Origin: Trebonia sp.
GTDB lineage: Bacteria; Actinomycetota; Actinomycetes; Streptosporangiales; Streptosporangiaceae
Direction of reading: 5' to 3'
NCBI GenBank assembly: GCA_030038035.1
Contig: JASHPP010000655.1
Coordinates: 1-17,141 of the forward strand
DNA: 17,141 nt
The notes under the pieces were generated by a model. It made no database searches. It was not told where the DNA came from and worked only from the letters and a program-made list of their open reading frames with translations. Position numbers and translations under genes: made by a program. Below are positions 1-7,700 of this stretch, piece after piece (position 1 is the first letter of the stretch; the number at the start of each line of letters is the position of its first letter).

Positions 1-169
1 CTGAGTCTGCCTTCTCCCATAGGCCGTTCAAAAGTGCGATGTAGGTCCCTGTGGGAGGCAGGCTACTCACCTTCCGCAGAATCTCGACCGTTGCCGAGGC
101 TGGGAAATCGGCAGCGTCCTGCAGCAGTCGAATGAGAAACTGTTCTCTCAACTCTGCGCTAATCGCCAT
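1..169 (-). CDS. Unrecognised protein, N-terminal part, runs off the left edge
   Basis: An open frame begins with ATG at 169 and runs leftward without a stop for 56 codons to the window edge. The start reads MAISAELREQFLIRLL and is followed by a mostly helical, charged stretch without signal peptide or membrane segment. I do not recognise the family. A small helical N-terminal module of this sort would suit the adaptor domains of bacterial NACHT/STAND conflict systems such as the one encoded at 4417-8828, but that is speculation from context. No strong Shine-Dalgarno precedes the ATG. The IS4 element begins about 65 bases upstream of the start, so the native promoter may have been separated from the gene. 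Base composition looks lower in G+C than the IS and mobilization genes and similar to the cargo block at 1816-8828. Confidence 0.45.
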   Translation of the reverse strand, partial: MAISAELREQFLIRLLQDAADFPASATVEILRKVSSLPPTGTYIALLNGLWEKADS

Positions 170-238
170 CGTAGCAGCGAATGACTCGTAAAGCTTCTGC
201 CGCCTGCTCGGCGATTCCCCGCGAGCGTAGTCCAGACG

Positions 239-263
239 CAATGCCACTTAGCCAAAGTTGATC
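239..263 (+). repeat. Left terminal inverted repeat of the IS4 element
   Basis: Starts caatgccacttagccaaag and is the exact reverse complement of 1791-1815 over 25 bp. The stop codon of the +1-frame transposase extension (TGA, minus strand, 262-264) lies at the inner edge of this repeat. Confidence 0.9.
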
Positions 264-1732
264 ATGCTGCCCTCGGAAGGTTGACTAGCACGATGGTCGG
301 CGGCCCGTCGTGGCGGGTTCCGTGGTCGGCGTGTTTCCTGACCCGGTAGGAGTTGTGCCTGGCACGCTTGACGACCCTGGGGTAGGTCCGGTTCCGGCGT
401 TCGGGGTTGAGGTTCTTCTTCCGGGTTATGTCGGCCATGATCGCCGCGCGCAGGAGTTCTGGCGGGTCAGGGGGGAAAGGCCGCCGGGGTGATGGCCCGG
501 CGGATGATGCGGACGGTGCGGGTGAACTTGACCCGGTCGGGGTCGATGTCGGCTTCGGTGGCGGCCCGGCAGATCAGGGAGCTGACCGCCCAGTGGATGA
601 GCAGGTAGCCGTAGATCTCCTGGCGGACCATGTCCGGGCTCTTGGACCGCAGCACCTTGCCTGGGCCGCGCAGGTGGGTCTTGAGCTGGTCATTGCCGGT
701 CTCGTGCTCCCAGCGCTGGTGATAGGCCTCCGCCAGCGCGATGGCCGGGGCTTCCCGCGCATCGGTGATGGTGGTGATCAGGGCGATCACTTCGCCTTTC
801 CCGTCACCGTCACGGTCGGGGACCTCGTACTCAGTCACCCGGACCGGGCGTGCCAGGCCCGGGTCCAGGTCTTCTCCTGCGCGTGCCGCCTCGGTCAGCT
901 GCCCGCGGGCCTTGCCGCCGGTCTTGGGGCTGATCAGCACCGAGCGGTACGACCCGTCGGGCAGCAGCTCCAGCACCGGCAGGGTCAGGTCAGCCTTCAC
1001 CCGCCACAGCAGCGCCGCGCCGGAGTCCGCAGCCGCGCACCAGTCCTGCCAGTTATAAAAGTTCCGGTCGGCGATCAGCAGCCAGTCCCGCTCCAGCCGC
1101 CGGTAGAGCTTACGGGCCAGCGACTGCTCCCCGGCGCCCTTCCCGGCGACCCCGCCGACCTCGGCGTCCACCACCGCGTGCGAGGCGCACTCGCTGACCG
1201 TGACCACCCGCGCCTTCGGGAACGCCGGGCAGTCCGCATCGCCCGCGCTCTTGCCGGCATAACCGAACTCGGCGGCGTTCTCCGCGGTGTCCGGGGCGTC
1301 CCACTCAAACCCGTCGATCGCCATCAGCCGCCGGCCCGCCAGGAAGGCGCCCTTGGTCAGGGCGTCCGCGGCCGGTACCGCCACCCTGGCGAACAGCCCC
1401 GCCAGCGGTTCCCATCCCAGCCGCTGGCGGGCCTGGGTGATCCCGCCCGAGGTCGGCACGCTCCACGACGACTCCCAGCACCCCCACGATCCCAGGGTGC
1501 CGGCCAGCCGCGCCGCGACCTCCTCATAGTCATCATCGGCAAACAGCGCCATCGCCATCGCGAAGTACACCATCACGTGCGGCGGGAGCTTACCGTCCCG
1601 CCGCCTGGCCTGCCGCCCCGCCGCCGCGACCGCGTCATCGACCGCATCCCGCGGAACCGACGAGGCAAGCACCCCGAAGGTGACCTGGTCCGCCAGCCAG
1701 CCGCCCGCCATCACCACGCCATTGTCGGTCAT
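262..1732 (-). CDS. IS4-family DDE transposase with apparent +1 frameshift
   Basis: Cut-and-paste transposase of the IS4 family. The uninterrupted frame runs from ATG 1732 to TGA 467-469 (421 aa). Catalytic residues are visible: D140 (MAIDGF), D222 (LIADRNF) and E344 inside a perfect Y-2-R-3-E-6-K signature (Y337, R340, E344, K351). The first 100 residues resemble the IS4 transposase N-terminal domain. After the stop, the minus strand in the +1 frame continues with PELLRAAIMADITRKKNLNP and further basic sequence (RRNRTYPRVVKRARHNSYRV) to TGA at 262-264, which is what the C-terminus of these transposases looks like. Skipping one base at the stop gives a protein of about 489 aa reaching the left inverted repeat. 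This is either programmed +1 frameshifting at CCC-CCC-TGA or a one-base insertion in a C run (five C would restore the frame). The domain assignment is firm; whether the gene works is open. Confidence 0.85.
467..475 (-). other. Candidate +1 frameshift site, CCC CCC TGA
   Basis: On the minus strand the zero frame reads TTT CCC CCC TGA C. A P-site proline tRNA on CCC can re-pair with CCT after moving one base forward, after which GAC CCG CCA enters the conserved transposase C-terminus. Proline-stop sites of the CCC-UGA kind have been reported as +1 shift sites in a Listeria phage. The alternative is a simple C5 to C6 insertion mutation. Confidence 0.5.
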
Positions 1733-1790
1733 GCAACGCGATCATGCCGGCCACCAGACCCAACGGACCGCACCGACACGCACCCGCCAA

Positions 1791-1815
1791 GATCAACTTT
1801 GGCTAAGTGGCATTG
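1791..1815 (-). repeat. Right terminal inverted repeat of the IS4 element
   Basis: Exact reverse complement of 239-263, beginning gatcaactttggctaag on the plus strand. A GTG at 1807 inside the repeat is in frame with the downstream dehydrogenase remnant and could serve as an artificial start for it. Confidence 0.9.
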
Positions 1816-2286
1816 TGTCTTGAGGTGACACCAGCGAGCTGGAATCGGACGATCGCGGTAAACCTGACTGGCGCGTTCTTTGTAGCACAGGCGGCTGCGC
1901 GACTGATGCAACGCGGCCCTTCCGGCGGCGTCATCCTGAACACGGCTTCGGTCAGCGGAATGGTAGGAATGCCCAATTACGTCGCCTACAACGTCAGCAA
2001 GGCAGGCATGATCGAGATGACGAAGACAATGGCGCTCGAGCTTGCGCCCAGCATTCGGGTCAACGCGATCTGTCCCGGCTACGTGCTGACCGACATGCAG
2101 CGGCGCGAGTATACCGAAGCCAAGATCGCCCAGTGCGCCGAGAGCCTGCCACTGAAGCGACTAGCAGCCCCAGATGAGGTCGCTGCCCTTGCTTCATTTC
2201 TGGCCTCATCAGAGGCTACATACGCGACGGGACAGACGTTCGTAATCGATGGCGGCGAGATTGCGGGAGGGTTGGCGAGCTCATGA
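1816..2286 (+). pseudogene. Short-chain dehydrogenase/reductase, 5'-truncated by the IS
   Basis: The C-terminal two thirds of a classical SDR (about 156 codons of a usual 250). Visible family motifs are VNLTG with its structural Asn, the catalytic Ser in NTASVSG, the YNVSK form of Tyr-x3-Lys (Tyr codon at 1987, Lys at 1999), the PGYV segment after the active site, and the C-terminal ATGQTFVIDGG. The N-terminal Rossmann half with the TGxxxGIG cofactor motif and NNAG is missing; the reading frame enters directly from the IS4 inverted repeat. A GTG at 1807 inside that repeat could produce a 159-residue fragment, but without the nucleotide-binding half it should not be active. Its stop overlaps the start of the next gene (ATGA at 2283-2286), so it was the upstream member of an operon with the oxygenase and amidinotransferase. 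Confidence 0.85.
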
Positions 2287-3212
2287 CGACGACTTCTGTG
2301 GCGATGCAGCCAATCGAAATTGGGGACCGTGACACGATGCTGGACGCGATCCGGTCCCGGCGGCCGATTCTTGTCCGTGGCCTTATAGGACGCTGGATGG
2401 CGTCCAGTTGGACGTTTGACAGCTTGCGGGCTGTCGCTGGCGACCGAACAGTGAAAGTACTTGTCGACCTCCCCGCTCGCGGCGGCGTACTGGAAGGCGG
2501 CCAAGAAGCATATGAGCAGGAAATGCCATTCGCCTTGTTCCTCGATCGGGCAGAGCAGCCCGACTGCGCCCCTTGCTACCTCGCATATACGCGGCCCGGC
2601 GAGCTGATCCGGGGCAGCGAGGACGCATTCGACTTCAGCCCGATAACGATTCCCTGTCGACACCCCACCGACACCCGGCTCTGGGTTGGGTCGACTGGTA
2701 CGTGCTCGGGTCTGCACTCGGACCTGAAAGATAATGTCTTCGCACAGATCAGTGGCCAGAAGCGGCTGATCCTAGTGCCGTTCCGGCAGACGCACCTCGT
2801 CTACCCATTCCTGGACAACATTGCGAATAGCAGGATTGACCCCGAGCACCTAGACACACTCAGGTTCCCGCGTTTCCTGGAGGCGAACGTGCTCACAAGC
2901 GTCCTCGGGCCGGGTGACGTGGTGTACATACCGCGGGGCTGGTGGCACTACCTCCGGTCCGAGTCACCGTCAATCTCAATCAACCATTGGTTCGGGCCCC
3001 CAGTCCCGGGCTATGTCTTCCTAGCCTTGCTCGTCCGGCTGGGTTGGCGCTATCTCAACCGCGCTGTGGTTGACCTGGTCCGGTATTCGCTGCTGGGGGG
3101 CACGTATCGGAAGGACTTCTTCTTCACCCCGCCGTCAACCGGCGAGCGGCTGTTCAACCTAATTCGGCATGGCGACTTCTCCCGAGACAATGATCCAGCA
3201 ACCGACGCGTGA
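2283..3212 (+). CDS. Cupin_8/JmjC-type Fe(II)/2-oxoglutarate oxygenase
   Basis: 309-residue cupin-like (Cupin_8, JmjC fold) protein, expected to hydroxylate a substrate using Fe(II), 2-oxoglutarate and O2 in the cytoplasm. The metal-binding facial triad is visible: H145-S-D147 in GLHSDLKDN and the distal H222 in PRGWWHYLRS. The intervening GQKRLILVPF carries the Lys typical of 2-oxoglutarate binding in this family. The N-terminal motif RRPILVRGLIGRW matches the usual opening of the fold. Translation starts at ATG 2283, overlapping the dehydrogenase stop (ATGA), with GGGAGGG about 11 bases upstream. The 3' end overlaps the amidinotransferase start by 44 bases if that gene begins at 3169. Substrate cannot be read from the sequence; related proteins hydroxylate protein side chains or small molecules. 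The operon context favours a small-molecule step. Confidence 0.85.
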   Translation: MTTTSVAMQPIEIGDRDTMLDAIRSRRPILVRGLIGRWMASSWTFDSLRAVAGDRTVKVLVDLPARGGVLEGGQEAYEQEMPFALFLDRAEQPDCAPCYLAYTRPGELIRGSEDAFDFSPITIPCRHPTDTRLWVGSTGTCSGLHSDLKDNVFAQISGQKRLILVPFRQTHLVYPFLDNIANSRIDPEHLDTLRFPRFLEANVLTSVLGPGDVVYIPRGWWHYLRSESPSISINHWFGPPVPGYVFLALLVRLGWRYLNRAVVDLVRYSLLGGTYRKDFFFTPPSTGERLFNLIRHGDFSRDNDPATDA

Positions 3213-4296
3213 CAGGCCTTGGCCTGACTCTGCGGAGTCACCGGTCCACTCCTACAACGAGTGGGACCCACTGGAGGAGATCATCGTCGGCGTCATCAGT
3301 GGCGCCGCTGTGCCAGAGTGGGACATTGCCGTCGCGTCGACCATGCCAAGGCAGAGTGAGGAACTCTTCCGAAGCCGTGTCGGCGGCGGATTCCCCGACG
3401 AGCACGTCCGGCTGGCCGAGGAGGAATTGAACCGCTTCGCCGCTGTATTGACCGAAGCTGGGATTCGTGTGGTCCGGCCCGCGCCGATCAACCATCGCCG
3501 ACCGTTCGCGACGCCGAACTGGTGCAGTCCTGGCGGCGTATATAGTGCCATGCCCCGAGACTTGCTACTGATTGTGGGCGACACTATCATCGAGGCGCCA
3601 ATGGCCTGGCGGGCACGTTACTTCGAGATCGACGCCTATCGGCCGCTGCTGACCGATTACTTTCGGCGCGGCGCGCGATGGATCGCCGCCCCGAGGCCGC
3701 AGCTCCTGGATCAGTGGTATGACCCAGACTACGACCGCGAACACCCTCAGGTGTCCGGTCGCTACTTGACCCTCGAGCACGAACCCACGTTCGATGCAGC
3801 CGATTTCGTTCGCTGCGGCCACGACATCTTTGTGCAACGCAGCCATGTCACCAATCGGCTCGGCATCGAGTGGGTCGCTCGCCACCTCGGCAACGACTAC
3901 CAGGTACATGAGATCGACGTGGTCGACCCAGCGCCGATGCACATCGATGCCTCTTTCATGCCGTTGGCACCAGGCAAGCTGCTTCTCAACCCCCAGCGAG
4001 TGGTGTCGGCACCAGCGATGTTCGAATCGTGGCAGGTCCGTTGGGCGCCGAAACCGACCCTGCCGCAGGACCACGTACTCTACATGTCGAGCGCGTGGGT
4101 CAGCATGAACGTGTTGATGCTGGACGAGACCCGAGTGGTGGTCGAGGCGTCCGAGACACCACTGATCGACCTGCTCAAGGACTGGGGGCTGGAGATCGTC
4201 CCGGTGCAGTTCCGAAATGTCATGCGGTTTGGCGGGTGCTTTCACTGTGTCACTGCGGATATCTATCGCCGGGGGGAGCTGCGCTCTTACTTCTAG
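3169..4296 (+). CDS. Glycine-amidinotransferase-like (AGAT/StrB family) enzyme
   Basis: 375-residue L-arginine-dependent amidinotransferase, moving the amidino group of arginine onto an amine acceptor through a cysteine-amidino intermediate. It resembles vertebrate AGAT (GATM) closely over the catalytic half. The triad is complete: D209 in EPTFDAADF, H258 in PMHIDASF and C360 in GGCFHCVTAD. The Asp-His spacing of 49 residues equals that of human AGAT (D254/H303), and His-Cys is 102 against 104. Also shared are YMSSAWVSMNVLMLDE and the C-terminal RRGELRSY. The Cys pair FHCWTC of human AGAT is FHCVTA here. The enzyme lacks the animal mitochondrial leader. Alternative start: ATG 3190; neither has a good Shine-Dalgarno and conserved sequence begins about residue 27. 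Being last in the dehydrogenase-oxygenase operon, it probably acts in specialised guanidino-compound biosynthesis (as StrB, CyrA or SxtG do). The acceptor amine is unknown. Confidence 0.9.
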   Translation: MATSPETMIQQPTRDRPWPDSAESPVHSYNEWDPLEEIIVGVISGAAVPEWDIAVASTMPRQSEELFRSRVGGGFPDEHVRLAEEELNRFAAVLTEAGIRVVRPAPINHRRPFATPNWCSPGGVYSAMPRDLLLIVGDTIIEAPMAWRARYFEIDAYRPLLTDYFRRGARWIAAPRPQLLDQWYDPDYDREHPQVSGRYLTLEHEPTFDAADFVRCGHDIFVQRSHVTNRLGIEWVARHLGNDYQVHEIDVVDPAPMHIDASFMPLAPGKLLLNPQRVVSAPAMFESWQVRWAPKPTLPQDHVLYMSSAWVSMNVLMLDETRVVVEASETPLIDLLKDWGLEIVPVQFRNVMRFGGCFHCVTADIYRRGELRSYF

Positions 4297-4399
4297 TCCA
4301 GAGCGCGACAGCTCGCTGCCCTGCAGCATTCTCTATAGCCTTGTGCGTGGGATCAGCGCGGCAGCCGACTCGCACCCAGAACGGGACGTCACTGCTAAC

Positions 4400-4408
4400 G
4401 GAGAGGGG
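4400..4408 (+). promoter_or_regulatory. Ribosome binding site of the Trypco1 gene
   Basis: GGAGAGGGG, 8 bases before ATG 4417, is one of the best Shine-Dalgarno sequences in the cargo block and fixes the start. It lies in a 120-base gap after the amidinotransferase stop, which separates the metabolic operon from the conflict genes. I see no convincing terminator or -35/-10 pair in that gap. Confidence 0.6.
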
Positions 4409-4416
4409 TCACATCG

Positions 4417-4749
4417 ATGTCCTCACAAGTTGTCACATACGAATTGGACGACGCCACCCGCGTACGCTTCGAGATCGAGCCCGGAGCTGATTTCCGTCCG
4501 GCCAGCCCCGATCAGATAAGCGGTCATGTGGAAGAAGCAGTCGGCCCAGCTGTTAAGGCAGCGAAGGCCGTCCTGGACAAGATCAAGGAGGTACGACCAG
4601 ATCAGTTGGAAATGACCTTCGGGATCAAGGTCACCGGTACCGCAAACTGGCTGGTGGCTAAGGCAGCCGCTGAGGGCAACTTCGAGATCACACTGACTTG
4701 GACACTAGGAAGCCATGACCAACGTGAGCCCGGCTCCCGCACGACATGA
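4417..4749 (+). CDS. Trypsin-co-occurring domain 1 (Trypco1, CU044_2847-type) protein
   Basis: 110-residue protein made of one domain: an N-terminal beta hairpin (VTYELDDATRVRFEIEPG), a helix around residues 35-60 (HVEEAVGPAVKAAKAVLDKI), then the diagnostic DQLEMTFGIKVTGTANW and a final helix-strand ending FEITLTW. This order matches the Trypco1 family, which was defined by genetic linkage to trypsin-like proteases in bacterial STAND-NTPase conflict systems, and the next gene is exactly such a protease fusion. The stop overlaps the start of that gene (ATGA, 4746-4749), so the two are translationally coupled and probably made in a fixed ratio. It has no catalytic motif; a partner, substrate or regulator of the protease is the likely role. 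Residues after ITLTW (about 14, ending PGSRTT) look like an unstructured tail. Confidence 0.85.
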   Translation: MSSQVVTYELDDATRVRFEIEPGADFRPASPDQISGHVEEAVGPAVKAAKAVLDKIKEVRPDQLEMTFGIKVTGTANWLVAKAAAEGNFEITLTWTLGSHDQREPGSRTT

Positions 4750-7700
4750 GTACTGAAGACGCCGCGCATCCTCGTACCAATACGTGGGTTGCCGCCATCC
4801 ATTCCTCCGAAAAGGATTTCATACCGATCGGAACTGCGCTGGTCATAGATGCGCGGCGGCTGCTGACCTGCGCACACGTCGTGATACCGGGTCAGGGCCC
4901 TGTTCTGGACCCGTTGTGGGTGGCCTTCCCTATGGCGGACGACTCATCAGCGCGACGTCGGCGTGTGATCTCTGTGGTATCTCCTAGCAACCAGGAGGTC
5001 TTGGATCTGGCGGTTCTGGTTCTCGACCAGGATGTGCCGCCGGGCGTTACCTCCGCACCATTGCGTTGTCCTAGTCCCATGGACTTGGTCGGGCGCAGAT
5101 GGTGGGCTTTTGGGTTCGCTAACCGTGACCCTGTTGGCAATTCCGCTGGTGGAGTGGTGGGCGCATCCCTCGGCTATGGCTGGGTCCGGCTAGATGCAGA
5201 GTCGCGGTACCACATAGCGCCTGGGTTCAGCGGCGCTGGACTGTGGTCGCCGGATTACGAAGCGGTGGTCGCACTGGTCGGTGAGGCCAACGACCGTGGC
5301 GACGGCCGCGCGATCACGCTTTATCAGGCGAATCTGTCTCTTCCGGAGGAGAAGATCCAGGCCCTGGCTGGTTGGTCGGTCCAAGACTCCGGCGAACTTG
5401 CCCTGGCGGCTTGGGGCTGGACACTCGCGCGCGACCCGGAAGCACGGCGACACTGGCAGCCTCGTGCCCGAGGCGTGAGCATCGATAGCGAACAGGGTTA
5501 CCGGTTCCGTGGCCGGATGGCGGCACTGACTGAGATCGCGGGCTGGCTGGATCGCGCAATGCTGGACCGGCGCGCACTGGTCGTCACCGGGTCACCCGGA
5601 GTCGGCAAGTCTGCTGTCCTCGGGCGCATCGTCACGACCGCGGACGCTGCGATCCGTGCGGCTCTGCCGCCAAATGACGACGCGGTCTGCGCGACGCCAT
5701 CCTCGGTGGCCTGTGCAGTCCACGCTAAGGGCAAGACCGCGCTGGAAGTCGCGGCAGAAATTGCCCGCGCCGCATCAGCAAGGCTGCCTGACGACGCTGG
5801 GGACCTCGGGCCTGCGCTGCGCGATGCGCTGACCGAACGCGACGGTCAACGCTTCAATGTAGTGATCGATGCTTTGGATGAAGCAGCCACATCGACGCAG
5901 GCCAGGGAGATCATCACCAAGGTCGTGCTGCCTCTGGCGGAATCTTGTTCAGACCTACACGCTCAGGTCATTGTGGGCACACGGCGCCGTGATGACGGCG
6001 GTGACTTGTTCCGGTTCTTCGGGGGCGCCGTAGCTGTTATCGACCTGGATGATCCTGAGTACTTTGAAGAAGCCGACCTTGCCGCGTATGCGATGGCCAG
6101 CCTCCAACTGGTCGGCGATGAGCGTCCTGGGAACCCCTATGCAAATGATGAGATTGCCGGTCCGCTTGCCCGCCGTATTGCTCAACTCGCTGGCCAGAAT
6201 TTCCTGGTCGCCGGGCTGATCGCCAGGGCCCACGGCATGCACGACCGACAGCCTGCTTTGCCTCAGGACCTCGTATTCAGCGCTACCGTCGACTCGGCCC
6301 TGGCCACCTATCTCGAGCGGATTAGACCGATCGCGAACGTATCAGCTGAAATCGTACTCACCGCCCTGGCGTTCGTGGAAGCGCCAGGACTGCCCATCGA
6401 TCTTTGGCAAAGGGTAATCGAGGTGATCGGCGGCCACCAGATTACCGCTCAGCAACTATCACGGTTCGCGCGGTCCTCAGCTGCTAATTTCCTCGTGGAG
6501 TCCAGTACAGGCGGCGCTGGCCCGGTGTTCAGGTTGTTCCACCAGGCGCTCAACGAGGCACTGCTGCGCGCACGATCCCAATTCGCTTCGCGTGGAGAAG
6601 ACGAACGGGCTCTGAGCGAGGCTTTCATTCGCTTGGGGAGGCAGAGCGGCTGGCGCCACGTCCCCGCATACCTGCTCCGCTCGCTTGCCGCCCACGCGGC
6701 TATCGCTGGTGTAATAGATGATCTGCTGCTGGATAACGCTTATTTGCTCCATGCCGACTTGCGGCGCCTGATCCCCCTTACCGAGCGTGCGGTGTCTGCG
6801 CCCGCTCGCCGCCGGGCCTGGATGCTGCGCCTGACCCCTGAAGCGATCGTTGCCGAGCCGCAGGACCGTGCCGCCCTGTTTAGCGTCACAGAGGCGCTCG
6901 ACGACCTCGGTCACGCATACCCTGGCACCGACTCGGTGGCGCCATATCGGGGGGTATGGGCGGCTGCCAGACCCCGACCTGAGCGAGCCTCCCTGCGTGG
7001 CCATACGGGCGGGGCCAACATGGTCTGCACGTTCACGCTTGACGATCAGGTCCTACTCGCCACTAGCGGTGGCGACTGGGTGGTCCGTATCTGGGATCCC
7101 GTTTCCGGAGAGCAGCGGGCCACCTTGGACGGTCACACCGACTGGGTCAGGTCTATCTGCGCGTTCACGCTCGATAGCGAGGTCTTGCTCGCTACCGCCA
7201 GCGAGGATCGCACCGTGCGGATATGGAACCCCCGCACCGGAGAGCAACGGGCCACTCTAGACGGTCACAGAGGGGGAGTCCATGGAATCTGTGCCTTCAC
7301 CCTCCACGGTCGCGTGCTTCTCGCCACCGGCGGCCGTGACCGCGTGGTGCGGCTCTGGAACCCTCGCACCGGAGAGCAACAGGCCGTCCTAGACGGCCAT
7401 ACCGACTGGGTCAGAGACATTTGCGCGTTCGCCCTCCATGGCAAGGTCCAGCTCGCCACTGCCAGCGCCGACGGCACGCTGCGGATCTGGGACCCGGCAA
7501 CATCCAGCCAGCGTGCTGTCCTGAGAGGCCACACCGGCATGGTCTCCGGGCTTTGCGCATTCACGCTGCATGCGCAGGTCCTGCTCGCCACTGCCAGTGA
7601 CGACCGGACTGTGCGGATCTGGGACCCTGCCGCCGGTGAGCAACGGGCCACTCTTCACGGGCACACCGATTGGGTCAACGGGCTTTGCGCATTTACGATG

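Larger units (their letters stand above)
239..1815 (-). mobile_element. IS4-family insertion sequence
   Basis: About 1.58 kb bounded by perfect 25-bp terminal inverted repeats (239-263 and 1791-1815), enclosing one DDE transposase on the minus strand. Allowing one mismatch (238 against 1816), the repeats extend to 234 and 1820. No target-site duplication is visible: the bases left of 239 (ccagacg) and right of 1815 (tgtcttg) do not match as a direct repeat, nor do those outside 234/1820. The right end abuts a dehydrogenase gene lacking its 5' third, and that missing part does not lie on the left side. Simple insertion therefore does not explain the junctions; an adjacent deletion or recombination between IS copies is likely. 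Confidence 0.85.

Noticed and set aside
407..1828. 473-codon plus-strand frame opposite the IS4 transposase
   Set aside because: It is antisense to a transposase with full DDE and YREK motifs; the product is Arg/Gly/Pro-rich without any domain, as expected of a high-G+C shadow frame.
225..1830. Target-site duplication around the IS4 element
   Set aside because: Flanks compared at both plausible boundaries (239/1815 and 234/1820) show no matching direct repeat.
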